Below, piece after piece: positions 52,328-61,406 of a stretch of DNA of 64,000 nt. This DNA comes from an uncultured Butyricicoccus sp. Lineage in GTDB: Bacteria > Bacillota > Clostridia > Oscillospirales > Butyricicoccaceae. Location of the stretch: the NCBI GenBank assembly GCA_944376065.1, contig CALWBL010000002.1, positions 186,001 through 250,000 on the forward strand, in the 5' to 3' direction. The position numbers and the translations under genes were made by a program. Within the stretch, counting starts at the first letter, position 1. Each line of letters opens with the position of its first letter. The notes under the pieces are model-generated. The model was not told where the DNA came from. It saw nothing but the letters and a program-made list of their open reading frames with translations, and did no database searches.

Positions 52328-52413
52328 AAAAGATAGGTTATATCTTTTTACCTGTGCTAATCTATCCGATTTTCGAGCCAAATCATGTTTTTACCATGAT
52401 TTGGTCTTTTTTT
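52328..52413 (+). terminator. Expression platform and terminator of the glycine riboswitch
   Basis: CCAAATCATG / CATGATTTGG (52378-52387, 52395-52404) with a seven-base loop, then TCT7. Upstream, GATAGGTTA (52332-52340) can pair with TAATCTATC (52358-52366) or be sequestered in an AAAAGATA/TATCTTTT hairpin, so alternative folds are available. How ligand binding links to the terminator cannot be settled by eye. Confidence 0.8.
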
Positions 52414-52448
52414 CACTTTGTCGGCGGGGGTAAGAAAGGAAATCAAGT

Positions 52449-53813
52449 ATGGAACAATTAACAGCACAAATCAGTATGGTAAGCGACTTTATATGGAATA
52501 ACTTATTGTTATTTCTTCTAGTCGGTACGGGTATCTTTTTTACAATACGCACACGCTTTGTGCAGATTCGTAAATTTGGTGAAGGTATACGTCGTATGTT
52601 TGGCAGCTTTTCGCTAAATGGTGAGCGTGCAAACCATGAGGGTATGTCATCATTCCAAGCACTTACAACGGCTATTGCTGCTCAGGTTGGAACCGGTAAT
52701 ATAACAGGTTGTGCAACCGCTCTTTATTCTGGTGGTCCTGGTGCTATTTTCTGGATGTGGGTATCTGCTTTCTTTGGAATGTCAACTATTTATGGTGAAG
52801 CAGTTCTTGCACAGAAATTTAAAACAACAGATAGCACAGGGCATGTAACTGGTGGACCAATTTATTATATAAAGGCTCGTTTTACTGGTAAATTTGGCAA
52901 ATATTTAGCTGGATTTTTCTCACTTGCTGTTATTTTTGCACTTGGTTTCACTGGTAATATGGTTCAGTCTAACTCAATTGGTGCAGCTTGCTCAACAGCT
53001 TTTGATATTCCAAAAATTGCCATTGGTATCGCTTGTGCAATGGTCGCAGGATTTATTTTCCTTGGTGGCGTTCAGCGTATCGCATCAGTGACCGAAAAGC
53101 TCGTGCCTGTTATGGCAGCTTTTTATATTGTTGGCTGTGTTATTATTCTAATTATTAACCGCGAAAACATAATAAGTGCAATACAGTCTATTTTTATTGC
53201 AGCTTTTGACCCACAAGCGATTTTAGGTGGTGCGGCTGGCATATCTGTTCGTGAGGCAATGCGTTATGGTGTTGCTCGTGGTCTGTTTTCTAATGAGGCT
53301 GGTATGGGCTCAACCCCTCATGCACACGCTCTTGCAAAGGTTGAAAAACCTCAAGACCAAGGTGTTATTGCTATTGTAAGTGTATTTATTGATACATTTA
53401 TTGTGCTTACTCTTACAGCTCTGGTTATTCTTACATCGGGCTTACTGGAACCAAATGTTGAGGGTGCATTACAAGGCACTGAGCTTGCACAGGCAGCTTT
53501 CCAATCTACTTTTGGTAACTTTGGTAATATATTTCTTGCAATTTGTATGCTGTTTTTTGCGTTTTCTACCATTATTGGTTGGTATTTCTTTGGTGAAACA
53601 AATGTAAAAGCGCTTTTTGGAAAGAAAGCAACTAAGATTTATGCAGCTATTGTAGTATTATTTATTGTTGTAGGTTCCACTCTCGAAGTCGAACTCGTTT
53701 GGAAATTATCAGATTTATTTAATGCACTTATGGTATTTCCTAACCTTATTGCTCTGCTTGCACTGTCTGGCATTGTTGCGGCAGCGGCAAAAGGCAAAGA
53801 TATAATGAAGTAA
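52449..53813 (+). CDS. AGCS-family sodium:alanine/glycine symporter
   Basis: Na+-coupled amino-acid symporter, 454 residues, about ten to eleven helices. Family signatures: SSFQALTTAIAAQVGTGNITG, GGPGAIFWMW, and AGMGSTPHAHA. The tandem glycine riboswitch in its leader identifies glycine (possibly with alanine) as the regulated solute. AAAGGAAA precedes the ATG. Monocistronic; ends with its own terminator. Confidence 0.95.
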   Translation: MEQLTAQISMVSDFIWNNLLLFLLVGTGIFFTIRTRFVQIRKFGEGIRRMFGSFSLNGERANHEGMSSFQALTTAIAAQVGTGNITGCATALYSGGPGAIFWMWVSAFFGMSTIYGEAVLAQKFKTTDSTGHVTGGPIYYIKARFTGKFGKYLAGFFSLAVIFALGFTGNMVQSNSIGAACSTAFDIPKIAIGIACAMVAGFIFLGGVQRIASVTEKLVPVMAAFYIVGCVIILIINRENIISAIQSIFIAAFDPQAILGGAAGISVREAMRYGVARGLFSNEAGMGSTPHAHALAKVEKPQDQGVIAIVSVFIDTFIVLTLTALVILTSGLLEPNVEGALQGTELAQAAFQSTFGNFGNIFLAICMLFFAFSTIIGWYFFGETNVKALFGKKATKIYAAIVVLFIVVGSTLEVELVWKLSDLFNALMVFPNLIALLALSGIVAAAAKGKDIMK

Positions 53814-53822
53814 AAAGATATT

Positions 53823-53866
53823 ATCTCACCTGTTATAAAAAAACGGGTGAGATTCATTATTTTTTG
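53823..53866 (+). terminator. Terminator of the AGCS gene
   Basis: ATCTCACCTGTT / AACGGGTGAGAT forms a 12-bp stem including one T-G pair, followed by TCATTATTTTTT. Confidence 0.85.
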
Positions 53867-53870
53867 AACA

Positions 53871-53898
53871 TTGACAAAGATTAAAACAAGAATAAAAT
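53871..53898 (+). promoter_or_regulatory. Candidate promoter of the YoaK-like gene
   Basis: TTGACA, 16 bp, TAAAAT, immediately after the AGCS terminator. The leader to the TTG start would be about 100 bases. Confidence 0.45.
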
Positions 53899-54003
53899 AA
53901 TTAATAGCTTAATTTGATTTTGATATAGACCAAGCAACGTTTGCAGAAAAAGTGTAGAAGATATTTTTATATTCACAGATTATTAAACACAGGGGTGGTA
54001 ATC

Positions 54004-54666
54004 TTGATAAAAAAACAAACTCAAACATCAGAATCATTTAGGATTGGTGCATTATTAGCAATAATAGGTGGTTTTTTTGATGCATATAGTTATTTGTGCA
54101 GAGACGGAGTGTTTGCTAATGCACAAACGGGAAATATAGTTTTACTTGGGATAAAAATAGCAAATGGCGAATATAATCTAGCAGGGCATTACCTTATGCC
54201 TATTATTGCTTTTGCACTAGGTGTATTTATTGCTGAAATTATGAGAAGATTTTTCGGGAAATATCAAAATAAATTCCACTGGCGGCAAGCTGTTGTAATT
54301 ATTGAGATTTTCCTTGTTATTATAGTTGCATATCTACCACAAAAATATAATATGGTAGCGAATACTTCCATTTCTTTTATCTGTGCATTGCAAGTTGAAA
54401 CATTCAGAAAGGTTCATGGCAGCGTATTTTCTACAACTATGTGTACAGGAAATTTACGCTCTTTAACTGAACAGCTTGCAAAATGGTACATAGACAAAGA
54501 TAAAGATGCAATTTTTAAGACCATAAGATATGCAATGATTATATTTTATTTTATAATGGGTGCAGTTATGGGAGTTTTTGGAGTTAAATATTTTGCAGAA
54601 CAATCTGTTATATTTTGCTCTTTAGTATTATTGGTTGCATTTTGTATGATGTTTTGGGAAAATTAA
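54004..54666 (+). CDS. DUF1275 (YoaK-like) membrane protein
   Basis: 220 residues from a TTG start at 54004, chosen because GGGGTGG lies about six bases upstream and the family begins close to the first helix. Six to seven hydrophobic helices; family motifs GGFFDAYSYL, FANAQTGNIVLLG, and FSTTMCTGNLRSL. DUF1275 proteins are widespread predicted transporters with no agreed substrate. The stop codon directly abuts that of the convergent DUF4363 gene, with no terminator between them. Confidence 0.87.
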   Translation: MIKKQTQTSESFRIGALLAIIGGFFDAYSYLCRDGVFANAQTGNIVLLGIKIANGEYNLAGHYLMPIIAFALGVFIAEIMRRFFGKYQNKFHWRQAVVIIEIFLVIIVAYLPQKYNMVANTSISFICALQVETFRKVHGSVFSTTMCTGNLRSLTEQLAKWYIDKDKDAIFKTIRYAMIIFYFIMGAVMGVFGVKYFAEQSVIFCSLVLLVAFCMMFWEN

Positions 54667-55047
54667 CTATAATATATTTGAAAGATATGGTGTTTCCATT
54701 TCAGGTAAATGGAGTATCATCATATTAAGTTCTCTAATTTGTGAAAGAGCATCATTTTGGTCTTTGTTTAAAACAGCTTGGTTGGCACGTTGAAATAATC
54801 GTTCAATGTCATCAATTTCATTGTGTCTGCAAAGGCTGCTAAGGCGAGAGGAATTTTTAGACCAATGGTTATATATTTTTTCCATTTGCTCATGTGCAGA
54901 GGAAAAATCATATACACTTACAGCTTTTGAGGCATTTTGTAAATGCTCAGAAAGTCCATTTGTTGTTTTAGTTATATAGTTGTAAGATAAAAAGCAAGAG
55001 GTTACAAGTAAAAACAATATAAAACAAGCAGTTATAACCCTTTTCAA
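54667..55047 (-). CDS. DUF4363 protein
   Basis: 126 residues from a TTG start at 55047: GGAGGG lies six bases before it, while the longer frame would run back into the DUF421 gene. One N-terminal membrane helix or signal anchor (about 3-22), then a helical extracytoplasmic domain typical of DUF4363. It starts two bases after the DUF421 stop. DUF421-DUF4363 pairs recur in Clostridia, implying a joint but unknown membrane role. Confidence 0.82.
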   Translation of the reverse strand: MKRVITACFILFLLVTSCFLSYNYITKTTNGLSEHLQNASKAVSVYDFSSAHEQMEKIYNHWSKNSSRLSSLCRHNEIDDIERLFQRANQAVLNKDQNDALSQIRELNMMILHLPEMETPYLSNIL

Positions 55048-55049
55048 TA

Positions 55050-55724
55050 TTAGCCCTCCTTTGGCTGAATAAATTGGTTTCCACAATCATCAAGTGTCAT
55101 TAAAAACACATCGGAAATAGACGGTATATTGGCTTTTTTAACACGCTTTTCTATATCTTTCTCCTCTAAATTTAAAAGACGTAAATTACCATTTATAATT
55201 TTGCCATCAGATATTACAATAAGAGGAAGTCCGCTTGCCTTAGGCTCATAGCCTATCATTTCAGCGGTCACCGGCTGATACTTAGGATATAGCACATAAG
55301 AAAGCTGCCCGCTTGGCTCAATAACTCCATATTTTACTTCCGCTGGAGATGAAATATTATTTTGTCTTAATGTTTCTAAAACCTCATCAGTTGTAAGTCT
55401 AAGGTCGCACATTTTCTTCATTTCTAGCTTGCCATGGCGTATAATTACCGCAGAGCGACCGTTAAAAACCCTTCTAGCTTTTCTGCTTTTTAAACAGATA
55501 AAAGAAGTTAAAATCTCTATTGCAACTAAACAAAACATTGGAATAACACCAGCAAATAATGGAACAGTTACATCTTGCATAGGAATTGCTGCAAGTTCTG
55601 AGATTAAAATGGTAACAACCAGCTCACTTGGCTCTAGCTCTCCAATTTGCCTTTTGCCCATAAGCCTTAAAGCAATCGTTACAAGAAAATATAAAAGAAG
55701 TGTACGGATAAGAGAAATCGCCAT
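55050..55724 (-). CDS. DUF421/YetF-family membrane protein
   Basis: 224 residues from the ATG at 55724 (AAGGTGG eight bases upstream). Three N-terminal membrane helices with the family signature RLMGKRQIGELEPSELVVTILISE, then a cytoplasmic/peripheral domain with LTTDEVLETLRQNNI, VKYGVIEPSGQLSYVLY and GLPLIVISDGKI. YetF-type proteins are linked to stress or spore-membrane functions in Bacillus (YetF, YdfS and relatives); the exact role is unclear. Divergent from the ilv leader. Confidence 0.9.
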   Translation of the reverse strand: MAISLIRTLLLYFLVTIALRLMGKRQIGELEPSELVVTILISELAAIPMQDVTVPLFAGVIPMFCLVAIEILTSFICLKSRKARRVFNGRSAVIIRHGKLEMKKMCDLRLTTDEVLETLRQNNISSPAEVKYGVIEPSGQLSYVLYPKYQPVTAEMIGYEPKASGLPLIVISDGKIINGNLRLLNLEEKDIEKRVKKANIPSISDVFLMTLDDCGNQFIQPKEG

Positions 55725-55754
55725 ATATAAAACCACCTTGATATACACAGATTT

Positions 55755-55783
55755 TATATAAGCATTAACAAAAAACAGGTAAA
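55755..55783 (-). promoter_or_regulatory. Promoter of the DUF421-DUF4363 pair
   Basis: Minus strand TTTACC (55783-55778), 17 bp, TATATA (55760-55755). Confidence 0.5.
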
Positions 55784-55827
55784 ATATTCAGCTTATGTGT
55801 TGCCAGTATAAAAATAGAAGAATATAG

Positions 55828-55856
55828 TTGACAATTCTAATTTGAATGATTATAAT
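55828..55856 (+). promoter_or_regulatory. Promoter of the ilvBNC operon
   Basis: TTGACA, 17 bp, TATAAT: a perfect consensus sigma-A promoter. Such strength fits a unit whose output is set downstream by the T-box. Confidence 0.88.
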
Positions 55857-55881
55857 GAAAACAATTACAGATTATAAATGT

Positions 55882-56141
55882 GATGACCGAGTAAGTAGCA
55901 TAGTAACTTCAGTTTTCAGAGAGTCGTCGGTCGGTGTAAGACGATAACAGTGTTATGCGAAAGTCGCTCGTGAACGGCTGGGCTGAAAAGATATTTTCCA
56001 ACTAAGCACAGACGGCTTACCACCGTTAAATGGTATACATTCATGATTTTGAATGTTGCTGAGAGGTCGTGCTTGCACGGCAATGAGAGTGGTACCGCAG
56101 AGCTTATAGTCTTTGTCTCTTAAGAGACAAGGGCTTTTTTT
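55882..56141 (+). ncRNA. T-box leader of ilvBNC (likely branched-chain amino-acid tRNA, candidate Val specifier)
   Basis: Uncharged-tRNA-sensing leader. Visible: Stem I with the distal AGAGAGTCG and GGTGTAAG elements; a specifier loop (5' side TAAGTA, 3' side GAAAGTCG) bounded by CGAG/CTCG and GCATA/TATGC pairings; and the antiterminator T-box AGTGGTACCGCAG. In the specifier loop the triplet GTC (55963-55965), flanked as usual by GAA-N and a purine, would read tRNA-Val. The codon reading is inferred from a hand fold. The terminator stem GTCTTTGTCTCT / AGAGACAAGGGC (56109-56134) with T7 closes the leader. Confidence 0.92.
56109..56141 (+). terminator. T-box-controlled terminator
   Basis: Twelve paired positions with two G-T pairs and T7. 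It is replaced by the antiterminator when uncharged tRNA is bound. Confidence 0.9.
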
Positions 56142-56221
56142 AGAAATAAATACTTTTTCTGTTTATTAGAGTAAAACGGAATCATAAAAGAGAGATGAAT
56201 GCGAGGAGTGAAGGTTACACA

Positions 56222-57889
56222 ATGAAAATGAATGGTTCACAGATTTTGGTTGAAGTTCTGCTTGAGCAGGGTGTGGACACCATATTTGGTTACCCTGGAG
56301 GTGCAGTGCTAAATATTTATGATGCACTATATTTAAACCGTGACCGTATTCGTCATGTGCTGACCGCACACGAACAGGGTGCATCACACGCAGCAGACGG
56401 ATATGCAAGAGCAACAGGTAAAACCGGCGTTTGTTTAGCAACATCTGGTCCAGGTGCTACAAACCTTGTAACTGGTATTGCAACCGCTTATATGGATTCT
56501 ATCCCAATGGTCGCTATAACTGGTAACGTAGGCTCTACGCTTATTGGCAAGGATTCTTTCCAAGAGGTTTATATAGCAGGCATTACAATGCCTATTACAA
56601 AACACAACTTCACCGTAAGACATGTAGATGAGCTTGCAGATACTATGCGTGAGGCATTCCGTATTGCTCAAACTGGTCGTCCAGGTCCTGTGCTTGTTGA
56701 TATTACAAAGGACGTTACAGCGGCTGAATATGAATATACACGCAAAAAGCCACTTGATACAAGTGTTACTTTTGAAGTTAAACCAGAAGAATTACAACGA
56801 ATTGCTGATAAAATAAATCAGGCAAAACGTCCTGCTATTTATTTTGGCGGTGGCGTTCAAACAGCAGATGCTGGCAAAGAGCTGCAAGCACTTATGCAAA
56901 AAGCAGAAATTCCTGCCTCCGGCACCATGATGGCTATTGGCACTTTGCCCGTAGATGAACCTCTTTATTTGGGTATGGTTGGTATGCATGGCAAAGTTTC
57001 ATCTGGCTTTGCTCTTGATAAAGCAGATTTAATTATAGCCATAGGTGCAAGATTTTCTGATAGAGTTGCAACCGACCCCGATAGATTCGCTCCAAATGCA
57101 AAGATTATTCATGTTGATATTGATGCAGCAGAGATAAATAAAAATATGCAGACCGATGATTCAGTTGTTATGGACGCAAAGACTTTTCTTGTGAATATTC
57201 TGCCATATATTAAAGAGAATAAACACACAGAATGGATTGAGCAAATTCATCAGTGGAAAGAAAAATTGGATTATCGCCCTAAGGACGATGACAGTGTGCT
57301 AAAACCACATCAAATTATGGGTGCTATCTCTGATATGGTTGGAGAAGATGCAATTATTGTCACTGATGTAGGGCAACATCAAATGTGGGCTGCTCAGTAT
57401 TCAAAGCGTAACAAAATCCGCCATTTTATAACGTCAGGCGGACTGGGCACAATGGGCTTTGGATATGGTGCTGCAATCGGTGCTAAAATGGCTCAGCCTA
57501 ATAAAAGAGTTATACATATAACAGGTGATGGTTCATTCCACATGAACTTAAATGAGCTTTGTACATCTGTTTCTTATAATTTACCTATTATAACTGTTGT
57601 AATGAATAACAGAGTTTTAGGAATGGTTCGTCAATGGCAGACAATGTTCTATAACAAACATTACTCAGCAACCGACCCAGAGCGTAAAACAGATTATGTA
57701 AAACTTGCAGATGCTTTTGGTGCTACTGGTTATCACTGTGAAAACCTTGATGAGTTTAAAAAAGTATTAAAAAAGGCATTGGAAAGCACACAATCACCAA
57801 CTATTATTGATTGCGCTATTGACAAGGACGAAAGAGTACTGCCAATGGTTCCAGCTGGTAAGTCGGTTCGTGATTTTGTGATTGACTAA
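56222..57889 (+). CDS. ilvB: Acetolactate synthase large subunit
   Basis: ThDP- and FAD-dependent first committed enzyme of valine, leucine and isoleucine synthesis. 555 residues from the ATG at 56222 (AAGG seven bases upstream); an ATG at 56195 would add nine residues and overlaps the ribosome site. Motifs: GYPGGAVLNIYDAL with the catalytic Glu of HEQGASHAADGYARATG, FAD-domain GRPGPVLVDITKDV, and ThDP/Mg motif GDGSFHMNLNEL. First gene behind the T-box; followed by its regulatory subunit. Confidence 0.95.
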   Translation: MKMNGSQILVEVLLEQGVDTIFGYPGGAVLNIYDALYLNRDRIRHVLTAHEQGASHAADGYARATGKTGVCLATSGPGATNLVTGIATAYMDSIPMVAITGNVGSTLIGKDSFQEVYIAGITMPITKHNFTVRHVDELADTMREAFRIAQTGRPGPVLVDITKDVTAAEYEYTRKKPLDTSVTFEVKPEELQRIADKINQAKRPAIYFGGGVQTADAGKELQALMQKAEIPASGTMMAIGTLPVDEPLYLGMVGMHGKVSSGFALDKADLIIAIGARFSDRVATDPDRFAPNAKIIHVDIDAAEINKNMQTDDSVVMDAKTFLVNILPYIKENKHTEWIEQIHQWKEKLDYRPKDDDSVLKPHQIMGAISDMVGEDAIIVTDVGQHQMWAAQYSKRNKIRHFITSGGLGTMGFGYGAAIGAKMAQPNKRVIHITGDGSFHMNLNELCTSVSYNLPIITVVMNNRVLGMVRQWQTMFYNKHYSATDPERKTDYVKLADAFGATGYHCENLDEFKKVLKKALESTQSPTIIDCAIDKDERVLPMVPAGKSVRDFVID

Positions 57890-57904
57890 GGAGGTAAGAC
57901 TGAT

Positions 57905-58381
57905 ATGCAAAAGTATATATTATCAGTAATTGTAAAAAACAATTCTGGTGTACTGGCAAGAGTGTCAAGCCTGTTTGGTCGCAGAGGTTTTAACATTGAC
58001 TCACTTACAGTATCCGCAACAAGTGACCCAAAGGTTTCAAGAATGTCAATAATTGTTCAGGGTGATGAGAAAATACTTGAGCAAATTATAAAGCAGGTTT
58101 CTAAACTTGAGGAAGTTATTTGGGTAGAACAGCTTTGGGAAGAAGAAAGCTATTGCAAAGAACTGTTATTTGTTAAGATTCAAGCAGGTGATGCTGCTTC
58201 AAAAGATAATATAAGAGAAATCGCAGAGATTTATAACGCTGTGGTTGTTCAAAGCAGCTCAGACAGCATCATTGTTGAACTTACAGAAGTTCCAAGTCGA
58301 ATAGATGCTTTCTTAAATGTAATTTCACATTTTCACATTATGGATATGTGTCGCTCTGGCGTAACAGCTATGATGAAATAA
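57905..58381 (+). CDS. ilvN: Acetolactate synthase small (regulatory) subunit
   Basis: 158 residues: an N-terminal ACT domain (NNSGVLARVSSLFGRRGFNI) that binds the feedback inhibitor valine, and the C-terminal activation domain ending VISHFHIMDMCRSG. GGAGGT right after the ilvB stop gives coupled expression. Length is that of the single-ACT small subunit (IlvH/IlvN type). Confidence 0.95.
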   Translation: MQKYILSVIVKNNSGVLARVSSLFGRRGFNIDSLTVSATSDPKVSRMSIIVQGDEKILEQIIKQVSKLEEVIWVEQLWEEESYCKELLFVKIQAGDAASKDNIREIAEIYNAVVVQSSSDSIIVELTEVPSRIDAFLNVISHFHIMDMCRSGVTAMMK

Positions 58382-58425
58382 TTATTATATTGCTATATAA
58401 AAATTTATATAAAACCACTTTCTAG

Positions 58426-59433
<1,008 letters not shown>

Positions 59434-59468
59434 GAAAAATAAATGGGGTCTCAGGATTAGTTGCCAAT

Positions 59469-59497
59469 GAAGTTCAGAGGTCAAACCTCTGGTCTTC
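59469..59497 (+). other. Hairpin in the ilvC 3' region
   Basis: GAAGTTCAGAGG / CCTCTGGTCTTC, 11 of 12 positions paired around TCAAA, without a T-run. Possibly an mRNA stabilising element ahead of the true terminator. Confidence 0.45.
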
Positions 59498-59521
59498 CTT
59501 CAAAAATAGCGAAATTCCATT

Positions 59522-59552
59522 AACGCCCGCCGATGGCGGCGGGCGTTTTTTA
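59522..59552 (+). terminator. Terminator after ilvC
   Basis: ACGCCCGCC / GGCGGGCGT, very GC-rich for this genome, then T6. Confidence 0.93.
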
Positions 59553-59582
59553 TTTATAATAAATATAAAATTTACACTTTTA

Positions 59583-59591
59583 TGATATAAT
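59583..59591 (+). promoter_or_regulatory. Extended -10 promoter candidate for ilvD
   Basis: TGATATAAT, an extended -10 (TGn-TATAAT) without a good -35, 56 bases before ilvD. As ilvC ends in a strong terminator, ilvD needs a start of its own; no T-box is seen here. Confidence 0.45.
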
Positions 59592-59647
59592 TAACAACCT
59601 AATTGTATGATAAAAATATAAATTAAAAACATAGGAGGAATGAAAAA

Positions 59648-61312
59648 ATGCCAAAAAGAAGTGATAATATTACCGCAGGTGCAGAACGTATGCCGAACCG
59701 TTCTTTACTTCGTGCTTGCGGTCTGACAGATGAAGAGCTATCCCGCCCAATTATTGGCGTGGTTTCCGCATATTCCGAAATTATACCAGGACATATAAAC
59801 CTTGACAAGATTGCTGATGCTGCAAAGGCTGGTGTTTGTATGGCTGGCGGTACTCCAGTTGTGGTTCCAGCTATTGGTGTTTGTGATGGCATCGCTATGG
59901 GTCATATCGGTATGAAATATTCCCTAGCATCTCGTGAGCTTATAGCGGATAGTGTGGAAACACTTGCTCAGGCTCATCAGCTAGATGGGCTTGTACTTAT
60001 TCCTAATTGTGATAAAATCGTACCAGGTATGCTTATGGCTGCTGCTAGACTCAATATTCCATCTATTTTGATTTCTGGTGGTCCAATGCTTGCAGGTCAT
60101 TTTGGTGGTGAAGAAGTTTCACTGTCTAAGACTTTTGAGGCTGTTGGTGCTTATAAGGCTGGTATGATGGACGATAAGACATTTTATGAGGCTGAATGTA
60201 ATTCTTGCCCAGGTTGTGGCTCTTGTGCTGGCATGTATACCGCTAACTCTATGAACTGTCTATCCGAGGCTATTGGTATGGCTCTGCCAGGAAATGGCAC
60301 AACTCCGGCTGTTTCGGCTGCTCGTATTCATCTTGCAAAACATGCAGGTATGAAGATTATGGAGCTTGTTGAAAAGGATATTAAGCCAAGAGATATTCTA
60401 ACAGAAAAGGCATTTATAAATGCTCTTTGCTGTGAAATGGCTATCGGCTGCTCCACTAACTCTGTACTTCATCTGCTTGCTATTGCAAATGAGGCAGAAG
60501 TGCCTTTAAAACTTGAAACTTTAAACGAAATCTCCGCAAAAGTACCTAATATTTGTCATCTTGCTCCAGCAGGTTCACACCACATTGAGCAGCTCTATGC
60601 AGCTGGTGGTGTGCCAGCTATTATGCATGAACTCACAAAGCGTAATTTCCTTGACACTTCTCTTATTACTTGCACAGGTAAGACTGTTGGTGAAAACCTT
60701 GAGGGCGTTGTTAATAAAAACCCTGAAGTTGTTAGACCTATTGAAAATCCATATTCTGAAACAGGTGGAATTGCGGTACTTTGGGGAAATATCGCAAAGG
60801 ACGGATGCGTAGTTAAGCGCTCTGCAGTAGCAGATGAAATGATGGTACATGAAGGTCCTGCAAGAGTATTTGACAGTGAGGAAGATGCAATCACTGCTAT
60901 TTATGGTGGTAAGATTGTTAAGGGTGATGTTGTAATTATCCGCTACGAGGGTCCTAAGGGCGGTCCTGGTATGCGTGAAATGCTGAACCCAACTTCTGCC
61001 CTTGCAGGTATGAAACTAGATAAAGATGTCGCACTTATCACAGATGGACGTTTTTCTGGTGCATCTCGTGGTGCATCTATTGGTCATGTATCCCCAGAGG
61101 CTGCATCAGGCGGCGAAATTGGTCTTGTTGAAGAGGGCGATATTATTTCTATTGATATTCCTAACAGCAAGGTAAATGTCAAGATATCTGATGAGGAGCT
61201 TGCAAAGCGTAAGGCACAGTGGAAACAGCCAGAGCCAAAAGTAAAATCTGGTTGGCTTTATCGTTATTCAAGACTTGTAACATCAGCAGACCAAGGTGCT
61301 GTTTTAAGATAA
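59648..61312 (+). CDS. ilvD: Dihydroxy-acid dehydratase
   Basis: Iron-sulfur dehydratase, third step of valine/isoleucine synthesis. 554 residues with cluster and active-site motifs [36 protein letters not shown] (cluster Cys), and [19 protein letters not shown] with the catalytic Ser. Ribosome site TAGGAGGA. It is separated from ilvBNC by a terminator, so it can be controlled independently. Confidence 0.96.
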   Translation: MPKRSDNITAGAERMPNRSLLRACGLTDEELSRPIIGVVSAYSEIIPGHINLDKIADAAKAGVCMAGGTPVVVPAIGVCDGIAMGHIGMKYSLASRELIADSVETLAQAHQLDGLVLIPNCDKIVPGMLMAAARLNIPSILISGGPMLAGHFGGEEVSLSKTFEAVGAYKAGMMDDKTFYEAECNSCPGCGSCAGMYTANSMNCLSEAIGMALPGNGTTPAVSAARIHLAKHAGMKIMELVEKDIKPRDILTEKAFINALCCEMAIGCSTNSVLHLLAIANEAEVPLKLETLNEISAKVPNICHLAPAGSHHIEQLYAAGGVPAIMHELTKRNFLDTSLITCTGKTVGENLEGVVNKNPEVVRPIENPYSETGGIAVLWGNIAKDGCVVKRSAVADEMMVHEGPARVFDSEEDAITAIYGGKIVKGDVVIIRYEGPKGGPGMREMLNPTSALAGMKLDKDVALITDGRFSGASRGASIGHVSPEAASGGEIGLVEEGDIISIDIPNSKVNVKISDEELAKRKAQWKQPEPKVKSGWLYRYSRLVTSADQGAVLR

Positions 61313-61321
61313 TAAATAGTT

Positions 61322-61347
61322 AAAAGCGAGCCGAATGGCTCGCTTTT
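61322..61347. terminator. Terminator of ilvD, also readable on the minus strand
   Basis: AAAAGCGAGCC / GGCTCGCTTTT with a GAAT loop. T6 on the plus strand and an A4-flanked arm on the other make it serve ilvD and, less strongly, ygiQ. Confidence 0.9.
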
Positions 61348-61354
61348 TTGTATA

Positions 61355-61371
61355 TTGGGACTCTGTCCCAA
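61355..61371. repeat. Short perfect hairpin, possible dispersed repeat
   Basis: TTGGGAC-TCT-GTCCCAA. On the minus strand it follows TTTGCAGGGTC. Similar cassettes recur near gene ends in some Clostridia; only one copy lies in this window. Confidence 0.4.
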
Positions 61372-61406
61372 GACCCTGCAAACTTTTAAAAAAGCTTACG
61401 AAAACT

